Shown one piece after another: positions 58,327 to 64,000 of a DNA stretch of 64,000 nt (positions within the stretch are counted from its first letter, which is position 1; each line of letters begins with the position of its first letter). The stretch comes from Paracoccaceae bacterium. Lineage in GTDB: Bacteria > Pseudomonadota > Alphaproteobacteria > Rhodobacterales > Rhodobacteraceae. Both the position numbers and the translations under genes were made by a program. The notes under the pieces are model-generated. The model worked only from the letters and a program-made list of their open reading frames with translations, ran no database searches and was not told the origin of the DNA. The stretch covers positions 38,005 through 102,004 of the forward strand of contig NVUX02000108.1 of the NCBI GenBank assembly GCA_002402045.2, read 5' to 3'.

Positions 58327-58977
58327 ATGCCTGAGGTTATTTTCCCTGGTCCTGAGGGACGCTTAGAGGGCCGCTATCACCCGCAAAAAGCCAAGGATGC
58401 GCCAATCGCGATCATCCTGCATCCGCACCCTGAAATGGGCGGCACGATGAACAATAAGGTTGTCTACAACCTGCATTACAAATTCTTTGAAATGGGCTTC
58501 ACCTGCCTACGGTTCAACTTTCGTGGCGTGGGCCGCTCGCAAGGCGAGTTTGACCAAGGCATCGGCGAACTTTCAGACGCAGCTTCGGCGCTTGATTATC
58601 TGCAATCGCTCAACCCGAGCGCCAAGTTTTGCTGGGTTGCCGGCTTCTCCTTTGGCTCATGGATCGGCATGCAACTCCTGATGCGCCGCCCCGAGATTAC
58701 CGGCTTTGTGTCCGTTTCTCCGCCGGCCAATATCAATGATTTTACGTTCTTGGCCCCCTGCCCGGCTTCAGGCCTTATCATCAACGGCGAAAAAGACCGC
58801 GTTGTGCCGCCCGCCTCGGTGGTTGATCTTTCCGACAAGCTGAAAGAGCAAAAAGGTATTACCATCACCCACACCGAAATCGCCGGTGCAGGCCACTTCT
58901 TTGATCCGGGCATGGACGAAATGCTTGGCAACGTAGACGAATATGTGCGCCGTCGGATGACAGAAACCACGCGCTAA
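58327..58977 (+). CDS. Alpha/beta hydrolase family protein
   Basis: 216 residues, cytoplasmic. The nucleophile elbow is GFSFG (serine in VAGFSFGSWIGMQLL); other elements are HPHPEMGGTMNNKVVYNL, FNFRGVGRSQGEFDQGIGE and a C-terminal GAGHFFD with the catalytic His; the acid is probably in NGEKDRVVPP. This short type is widespread in alphaproteobacteria and uncharacterised in substrate. GGAGAAA precedes the start. It is divergent from iscR and overlaps the next gene by one base. Confidence 0.88.
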   Translation: MPEVIFPGPEGRLEGRYHPQKAKDAPIAIILHPHPEMGGTMNNKVVYNLHYKFFEMGFTCLRFNFRGVGRSQGEFDQGIGELSDAASALDYLQSLNPSAKFCWVAGFSFGSWIGMQLLMRRPEITGFVSVSPPANINDFTFLAPCPASGLIINGEKDRVVPPASVVDLSDKLKEQKGITITHTEIAGAGHFFDPGMDEMLGNVDEYVRRRMTETTR

Positions 58978-59369
58978 TGGATTTGAGGGAGCAGCTGATA
59001 GAGCTTGCAGGCAGCTCCCTCAATTTTGAGATCATAACCACAGATTACGGGATTCTTATTGAACCCGACAATGAAGATGGGTTTCCTGTGGAAGTTCAAG
59101 AGATTTCAAAAACCGAGTTTATTGTCTATTTAGGAGGCTGGCACGAGCACTTTGATGATTTACACGGAGCCTTCAGTTGCGTTTCGTTTGGGCTATCATC
59201 AAAATGCAGGTTAAAAACACACTCCCGCTCTTTGAAGGAGTACCGTTGGACAGTGCAATTTTCAGAAAACGGGGAATGGGTGGATGAAAGCACCGCTGGC
59301 CTTATTTTCTTCCCCTACTTTGGGAAACTCAAAATCGAGTTTCACCAAAACAGATTTGATCTACTGTAA
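58977..59369 (+). CDS. Orphan protein, 130 aa, unknown function
   Basis: I do not recognise a named family. The ATG shares a base with the hydrolase TAA (TAATG), so expression is coupled. The protein is soluble, acidic at the start and rich in aromatic residues, with EFIVYLGGWHEHFDD, KEYRWTVQFSENGEWVDE and a hydrophobic strand LIFFPYFGKLKIEFHQNRF. The pattern of alternating strands suggests a compact beta fold. It is more AT-rich than tyrS next to it, which hints at a later arrival. Confidence 0.6.
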   Translation: MDLREQLIELAGSSLNFEIITTDYGILIEPDNEDGFPVEVQEISKTEFIVYLGGWHEHFDDLHGAFSCVSFGLSSKCRLKTHSRSLKEYRWTVQFSENGEWVDESTAGLIFFPYFGKLKIEFHQNRFDLL

Positions 59370-59453
59370 GCTGGGGCAAACACGAGGTTTTTCTTTAATT
59401 CCCTTCTGTTTCCGGTATAGATCAAAAACCACTTGCCAACAGAAAGCAATCCA

Positions 59454-60704
59454 ATGACCTATAAACCCAAATCCGAGTTTCTGCAGGTTATGCAGTCCCG
59501 CGGGTTCATGTCCGACTGCACCGACCTTGAGGGGCTTGATGAAGCACTGATTGCGGGCGTCGTGCCGGGGTATATCGGCTTTGATGCGACAGCAGATAGC
59601 CTGCATGTTGGCTCGCTGATCCAGATCATGATGCTGCGCTGGCTGCAAAAAACCGGCCATAAGCCGATTACGCTTATGGGCGGCGGCACCACCAAAATCG
59701 GCGATCCGTCTGGCAAAGACGAATCTCGCCCACAGCTCACCACCGAGAAAATTAACGAAAACATCGCGGGTATCCGCAAGGTTTTCAGTAAGTATCTTGA
59801 TTTTGGTGAGGGCGAAACCGATGCCATTCAGCCCAACAATGCCGACTGGCTAGAGCAACTCAACTACATTGATTTCCTGCGTGATTATGGCCGCCATTTC
59901 ACCATTAACCGGATGCTGAGCTTTGATAGCGTTAAGCTTCGGCTTGACCGCGAGCAGCCGCTCACCTTCCTTGAGTTTAACTATATGCTACTGCAAGCCT
60001 ATGATTTTATGGAACTAAACAACCGTTTTGGCTGTATGCTCCAGCTCGGTGGCTCTGATCAATGGGGCAATATCGTAAACGGAATTGACCTCACGCGCCG
60101 CATCAACCAAAAATCGGTTTATGGCCTCACCACGCCTTTGCTCACCAAGGCTGACGGCTCCAAAATGGGCAAATCGGCCGCGGGGGCCATTTGGCTAAAT
60201 GAAGACCGCCTGAGCGCCTATGAGTTCTGGCAGTTCTGGCGCAATACGCTGGATGCCGACGTGGGCAAGTTCCTGAAGCTCTTCACCGAGCTACCGCTAG
60301 ACGAGTGCGCCCGCCTCGCCGCCCTTGAAGGTGCCCAAATTAATGACGCCAAAATTGCGCTCGCCAATGCGGCCACGGCCCTCGCCCACGGTGAGGCCGC
60401 CGCCAAGGCCGCCGAAGCCACCGCGCGCGAAGTGTTTGAAAAAGGCGGCGTTGGGGACGACCTGCCAACCATCACGCTTTCTGCCGACGATATCGGTGAC
60501 GGCATCAGCATTGTGCAGCTTTTCGTAAAATCCGGCCTTTCAAAATCCGGTAAAGACGCCAAACGGCTCATTGCCGAGGGCGGTGCTAAGCTGAATGATG
60601 ACGTGGTGAAGGAAACGGGCCTTATGGTGACCGCCAGTGAAATTGCCGCCACTCTCAAGCTTTCGGCGGGTAAAAAGCGCCACGCTTTGGTGAAAAGCAA
60701 ATAA
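59454..60704 (+). CDS. tyrS: Tyrosyl-tRNA synthetase
   Basis: Class I synthetase charging tRNA-Tyr, 416 residues. The HIGH-equivalent motif is [16 protein letters not shown], the signature [12 protein letters not shown] replaces KMSKS with Gly in the third position as in many TyrRS, and [15 protein letters not shown] binds tyrosine. The S4-like RNA-binding domain is C-terminal ([18 protein letters not shown]). ATG 59454 is chosen; the frame opens at a TTG seven codons earlier. Confidence 0.97.
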   Translation: MTYKPKSEFLQVMQSRGFMSDCTDLEGLDEALIAGVVPGYIGFDATADSLHVGSLIQIMMLRWLQKTGHKPITLMGGGTTKIGDPSGKDESRPQLTTEKINENIAGIRKVFSKYLDFGEGETDAIQPNNADWLEQLNYIDFLRDYGRHFTINRMLSFDSVKLRLDREQPLTFLEFNYMLLQAYDFMELNNRFGCMLQLGGSDQWGNIVNGIDLTRRINQKSVYGLTTPLLTKADGSKMGKSAAGAIWLNEDRLSAYEFWQFWRNTLDADVGKFLKLFTELPLDECARLAALEGAQINDAKIALANAATALAHGEAAAKAAEATAREVFEKGGVGDDLPTITLSADDIGDGISIVQLFVKSGLSKSGKDAKRLIAEGGAKLNDDVVKETGLMVTASEIAATLKLSAGKKRHALVKSK

Positions 60705-60756
60705 CATTCAATAAATACAATGTGTAGTACTTGTCTTTGCTGGTGCCGCACTTACA

Positions 60757-60782
60757 TACGTCCAAACCAAAGATTGGACGTA
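60757..60782 (+). promoter_or_regulatory. Nine-base hairpin over the ribosome binding site
   Basis: TACGTCCAA (60757-60765) and TTGGACGTA (60774-60782) pair perfectly around an eight-base loop, ending three bases before the ATG at 60786. The only purine-rich stretch that could bind the ribosome (GGAC) is inside the 3' arm, so folding would hinder initiation; alternatively the palindrome is a DNA operator. Confidence 0.5.
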
Positions 60783-60785
60783 ATC

Positions 60786-61736
60786 ATGCAACAAATCATT
60801 ATCATCGTAGCCGCCATTGCGCTTGGCCTTATCACAGGCGCGCTTACCGGCGGTTTTGCCTTTTCCTCAGTGGTGTGCCTTGTTGCCGGAATATTCCTCG
60901 TAACCCCGAGCCTGTTTAAATTTCATATCAAAGACTTCGCGATGGTTAAAAACCATCTACCCGCTTTTGGTAAAAACCTCTGGGTTAATTACCTGTTGCT
61001 GACCACCGTTGCGCTGGCCATCGGCTATGCGAGTCAAGATATCGGCATTGCCGGCGCGCTCTTCCTGCTCGCCTTGCTGCCCGGTGGCGGCATGGTGATG
61101 ATGTGGATCAAATCCAGCAAGGCCAACGTAAAGCTCGGGTTTATCATCTTCATGCTTAACCTCGCGCTTTTGCTGCCGGTTACCCTGATTTTTGGCCAAT
61201 ACTTCACCCTCGCGGCTGCCTATTTTCCGCCTGTTGATCTTAGCGCCATTGGCGCGGCTGAAGCCGGCGCAGAAATAGCGCCAATGGGGCCGTTCATGAT
61301 CCTGATCGTAATCCCATTCATCCTGAGCCGCATCATCCTGAAGTTTTCCCCCAAGCTGGTGGAACTCACAGGCAAGCACCAGCAACTGATCTCAAAAGCC
61401 ACAATGTTTGGCATTGTGTTCTACCTGTTTGCACTATCCACCGCACAGCTGTTGTTTGATGTATCGCTCATCGACCTCGTGAAGGCCTTCATAGCCACCG
61501 CAGTTTTCTATGCCATCGTGGTTGTAGTGGCGATCACCGTCACCGATCGCTCGCCCGAGGGAAAAGCCGTGTTTTGGCATATCGCCACCCGCTACATCAC
61601 GCTGGCGCTCATCTTAGCTGTGTTTAGTGTAGACACCTTCGGCGCAACCTTCATCCTGCCCATCATGTTTGCCTATTTCATCCAGATAGGTGGCGCGGGA
61701 TTTTTGCGGCAATGGCAGTTAAAGGCTGGCATATAA
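60786..61736 (+). CDS. BASS-like (bile acid:sodium symporter fold) membrane protein
   Basis: A 316-residue inner-membrane protein with about ten helices. The segment LLPGGGMVMMWIKSSKANVK, with a proline-glycine break within a helix pair, and the overall helix spacing resemble the BASS/ACR3 superfamily, which includes bile-acid and arsenite transporters. I cannot tell the substrate. The start is the ATG at 60786; the frame upstream is rich in Cys and lies in the leader. The gene directly follows a potential regulatory hairpin. A second candidate family would be the auxin-efflux/permease group. Confidence 0.6.
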   Translation: MQQIIIIVAAIALGLITGALTGGFAFSSVVCLVAGIFLVTPSLFKFHIKDFAMVKNHLPAFGKNLWVNYLLLTTVALAIGYASQDIGIAGALFLLALLPGGGMVMMWIKSSKANVKLGFIIFMLNLALLLPVTLIFGQYFTLAAAYFPPVDLSAIGAAEAGAEIAPMGPFMILIVIPFILSRIILKFSPKLVELTGKHQQLISKATMFGIVFYLFALSTAQLLFDVSLIDLVKAFIATAVFYAIVVVVAITVTDRSPEGKAVFWHIATRYITLALILAVFSVDTFGATFILPIMFAYFIQIGGAGFLRQWQLKAGI

Positions 61737-61755
61737 CTGGCCTCGATAGGAATAG

Positions 61756-62330
61756 GATAAGCCCCTACCACTATCGCTCGACCATGAGGTCGCATTTCGC
61801 TGGTTCGGTTTTAGCCCAAGGCCTTTCCGGCAAGATTGGCCTAAGCTTGGGGCCAATATTTCAGCCGATTTTGAAACCGCCAGCGGCTGATATTTTGGCG
61901 GTGAAGTCGCTTTTGAAGAAGCCATGGGCATTGTTGGCAGCACTTACTATTTGCGCAGCACACCACCCTTACCCTGCGGGCTGGTAACAACTTTGGTTGG
62001 GGCACCGGCGAAGTATTTGCCGGTCACCTAAACGGCGAAAGCGGCGATGGCGCTACCGTTGGTGTTATTGACCAAGACACGGACCGAGCCGATATTGCTG
62101 AAGTATCGCTGGGCCTGAATTATACCCTACCAAACAGCCCAGCCTGGACACTTTATACGGATGCAAAATATACCTATTATTACCAGCATGTTGAAAACGA
62201 CCAGGAAGATATTGTGATTATCGGCTTGGGGGTTTCTTATAGCTTCGGTGCAGAAAGCCCACGCGATATGCTGGGTGATAGCCTGCCATTTGCGCAATGG
62301 GCGTCTGTAATGGAAGGGGTGCTTGAGTAG
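61756..62330 (+). pseudogene. Degenerate outer-membrane beta-barrel-like gene
   Basis: Protein-like sequence is spread over two frames. Frame one (61756-61960) reads DWPKLGANISADFETASG, a TGA at 61888-61890, then YFGGEVAFEEAMGIVGSTYY; frame three from about 61962 reads TLRAGNNFGWGTGEVF and continues open to TAG at 62328. The alternating pattern of the latter (VSLGLNYTL, WTLYTDAKYTYYYQH, IIGLGVSYSFG) resembles strands of an outer-membrane barrel. So there is at least one premature stop and one frameshift, and no start codon is visible. A sequencing error could explain part of it. A bidirectional hairpin at 62352-62379 follows. Confidence 0.65.
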
Positions 62331-62351
62331 CACCTGTGAATTCAGCAATTC

Positions 62352-62379
62352 AAAGGGGCGCAACGGTTTGCGCCCCTTT
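62352..62379. terminator. Bidirectional rho-independent terminator
   Basis: AAAGGGGCGCAA-CGGT-TTGCGCCCCTTT is a perfect 12-base stem. It lies between the barrel-like remnant (plus) and the DUF3179 gene (minus) and can stop transcription in both directions. Confidence 0.9.
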
Positions 62380-62384
62380 CTCGT

Positions 62385-63347
62385 TTAGTTGCCCAGCATC
62401 CACTCGGCATTCTCGGCAAAGGCTTTGAACGCAAAGGCAAAAACCACTTCGTGCTCCACGTCATTGCCGCTGGCATCATACACCCGAATGCTGCCGATAT
62501 CGCGGCTTGTCGCAATGGTGCGGCCATCAAGTGCGCTGGCCATACCGGCCCGCCACACAATCCTGAAGCCCGCCTCCTCAATCACCTCCGCATTTTGCAA
62601 CCGCTCCATTGGCCACGCCATATTGCCCACGCGAATAACGCGGGAAAGCGGCGGGATGCCATGCGGCGGCGGGTCTCCATTGTAAAGGAATGGGCGGGCG
62701 GCGCTGTCATAGCCATCATACGGGTTTTGGCCGTAACGGCGGCTAAAGCCCTCCGGCTCGGCCATTATCAGGCCATCCGGGTTGCGCTGGGTGAATTCCT
62801 CCAACGATTCCGTCCAGCTCACCACTTTGGTAAGCGTGTTGCCCAGCTGGCTGCCCACAATCGCTTCGCCGGTAAACTGCTGCCACCAGCTTTCGGTTTG
62901 CCTATCAAACATGATCATATCTGAAAACCGCAGCTTGCCAGATACGCCAAAATCCAGCACCTCGCCATTTACCCGGCGGTCAAACACAATGCCGGAATTA
63001 CACAGCGGGCAAAAGGTGACGGCCACAGGCACATCCCCCACCACATCATTGGCGATTTCGTGCCATGTAAGATAGCGCAGCGGATAGGCGCGCGGGGTTT
63101 CCCCCTCAATCTCCAGCGCAATCACCGGCTCACGTAGCGGGATTTCATTGGCACTTACCGGTAAAAAAGACACGCTCGCCAGCGCCGGAATCCCGTCTTT
63201 AGGTGGCCCACCGGAAATTACATCCACAAAGTCGATGCTAGATTTTTCGAAGTCAGTAATAGGCCATTCGTTTTCCCAAAAGGTCACTTGGGCAATGGCT
63301 GGTGCGGCGATTAATACCGCAGCCGCTACGGCTAAAGATTTGAGCAT
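62385..63347 (-). CDS. DUF3179 domain-containing exported protein
   Basis: 320 residues with a Sec signal peptide (MLKSLAVAAAVLIAAPAIAQ). The DUF3179 signature is clear: LRYLTWHEIANDVVGDVPVA, VTFCPLCNSGIVFDRR with a Cys-X2-Cys pair, FGVSGKLRFSDMIMFDRQT, and WWQQFTGEAIVG. Function is unknown; the cysteines could bind metal or be redox-active. It has its own terminator and is divergent from nothing nearby: the cyclophilin gene lies 86 bases upstream on the same strand. Confidence 0.9.
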   Translation of the reverse strand: MLKSLAVAAAVLIAAPAIAQVTFWENEWPITDFEKSSIDFVDVISGGPPKDGIPALASVSFLPVSANEIPLREPVIALEIEGETPRAYPLRYLTWHEIANDVVGDVPVAVTFCPLCNSGIVFDRRVNGEVLDFGVSGKLRFSDMIMFDRQTESWWQQFTGEAIVGSQLGNTLTKVVSWTESLEEFTQRNPDGLIMAEPEGFSRRYGQNPYDGYDSAARPFLYNGDPPPHGIPPLSRVIRVGNMAWPMERLQNAEVIEEAGFRIVWRAGMASALDGRTIATSRDIGSIRVYDASGNDVEHEVVFAFAFKAFAENAEWMLGN

Positions 63348-63433
63348 CTTGGCCCCCTTTTCAGTTTTATACTGGAAAGATGGGCCAAAATGAAAACTTT
63401 ATCTAGCCCGTCTCACGGGCTTGTGACGGTGTG

Positions 63434-64000
63434 TCACTCCGGCGCGCCATCAGCCTTGATATAGGCGCGGGAAATGTAATCAGGATCAGACGCGACAGAG
63501 CCATTGGCGCTGCTGCTTCCAAGCTTGATGGCGTTGATCACATCCATGCCCTCAACCACACGGCCCAAAACGGTGTATTTGCCGTCGAGCGAGCTATAAT
63601 CGCTAAACATGATGAAAAACTGCGAATTGGCAGAGTTTGGATCATTGGAGCGCGCCATGCCCACGATACCGGGGCCAAAATGCAGGTCCGAAAATTCCGC
63701 CGGAATATCGGGCAGCTCAGAGCCGCCACTGCCAGCCATAGATGACTGATAGCCTTCACGCTTGCCAAACTGCACGTCGCCAGTTTGCGCCATGAAGCCC
63801 TCAATGACCCGATGGAAAACAATGCCATCGTAAACCCCATCGCGCGCCAGCGCGGAAATTTGCGCCACGTGTAGCGGGGCAATATCAGGGCGGAGAAGAA
63901 TCTCGACGGTGCCATTGGCCTCGCCTTTAATTTCAAGCACCAGCACATTTTCAGGGTCAATATCCTGCGCTATGGCAGGGGCGGCAAATGCCAGCCCCGC
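63434..64000 (-). CDS. Periplasmic peptidyl-prolyl cis-trans isomerase (cyclophilin), 5' end outside window
   Basis: The visible 188 residues begin inside a signal peptide (AGLAFAAPAIAQ, cleavage after AIAQ), so the start lies beyond base 64000. The cyclophilin domain has FHRVIEGFMAQTGD, MARSNDPNSANSQFFIMF and VLGRVVEGMDVI, containing the catalytic Arg in FHRV. Bacterial single-domain cyclophilins of this length catalyse proline isomerisation in the periplasm. A GTG inside the frame could be mistaken for the start. A short stem AGCCCGT/ACGGGCT (about 63405-63421) follows the stop on this strand but has no T-run. Confidence 0.92.
   Translation of the reverse strand, partial: AGLAFAAPAIAQDIDPENVLVLEIKGEANGTVEILLRPDIAPLHVAQISALARDGVYDGIVFHRVIEGFMAQTGDVQFGKREGYQSSMAGSGGSELPDIPAEFSDLHFGPGIVGMARSNDPNSANSQFFIMFSDYSSLDGKYTVLGRVVEGMDVINAIKLGSSSANGSVASDPDYISRAYIKADGAPE

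Noticed and set aside
63405..63421. Stem AGCCCGT/ACGGGCT as terminator of the cyclophilin gene
   Set aside because: No T-run on the minus strand, so only mentioned, not listed.

Overview
The window reads as a contiguous piece of an alphaproteobacterial chromosome, most likely a marine member of the Rhodobacterales. The signs are the dusB-ntrB-ntrC-ntrY-ntrX-trkA-trkH-hfq-hflX-miaA series, a fused ispDF gene, a CckA hybrid kinase, a LexA box of the GAAC-N7-GAAC type before recA, an NtrC that lacks the sigma54-contacting loop, an endolysin/holin pair of the gene-transfer-agent type, and a suf cluster led by a Rrf2/IscR regulator. Base composition is moderate for this group. No tRNA, rRNA, insertion sequence, integrase, CRISPR array or phage structural gene was seen. 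Almost all the DNA is conserved housekeeping sequence, with a few uncharacterised small genes between.

Layout. 1-800 (minus): two coupled exported proteins; the first is an S26 signal-peptidase-like protein that runs off the left edge. 900-5030 (plus): TDT/TehA-type transporter, guaB, MAPEG protein and rsmB. 5100-8090: cckA and SOS-controlled recA. 8170-12160: alaS, two tandem DUF1330 genes and a class II glutamine amidotransferase. 12170-13790 (minus): SMR transporter and icd. 13900-18280: TrmJ-like methyltransferase, ctaA, an ECHDC3-like crotonase (minus), a thioesterase, and rplM-rpsI. 18400-21490: lipoprotein, murI, argC, ccmE. 21570-22660: endolysin and holin. 22750-25190: ccmF and ccmH. 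25250-29040: PaaG-like crotonase, glnE and a small gene. 29030-31960 (minus): M20 dipeptidase, exported protein and AraC regulator. 32020-44600 (minus): the ntr-trk-hfq block. 44700-48000: ispDF-pgpA-cinA and hpt plus a 55-residue membrane protein, with a coq10-family gene opposing. 48000-50330 (minus): lipA and lpdA. 50550-58170 (minus): sufS, two YIP1-like membrane proteins, sufD, sufC, sufB, an IscS-type desulfurase and iscR. 58330-61740 (plus): hydrolase, orphan protein, tyrS and a BASS-like membrane protein. 61760-62330: a decayed outer-membrane-barrel-like gene. 62385-64000 (minus): DUF3179 protein and a periplasmic cyclophilin that runs off the right edge.

How the genes work together. 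ntrB/ntrC and ntrY/ntrX form two nitrogen/envelope two-component systems, and glnE acts on glutamine synthetase, so nitrogen control is well represented. ccmE, ccmF and ccmH serve cytochrome c maturation and ctaA makes heme A; with the suf cluster, lipA and lpdA they supply cofactors for respiration and the 2-oxoacid dehydrogenases. CckA is the kinase of the CtrA phosphorelay, which in Rhodobacterales also controls gene-transfer-agent production and release, so the endolysin/holin pair may be one of its outputs here.

Points that stand out: the lysis pair between ccm genes with an EF-hand-like loop in the enzyme, NtrC with both a missing L1 loop and an altered Walker B, an S26-like protein without its serine, an IscR without the usual cysteine cluster, two YIP1-like proteins inside the suf operon, a crotonase lacking both classical glutamates, and a hairpin that could mask the ribosome binding site of the BASS-like gene. 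I did not find a clearly new multi-gene system. All identifications are from reading motifs; no database search was run.
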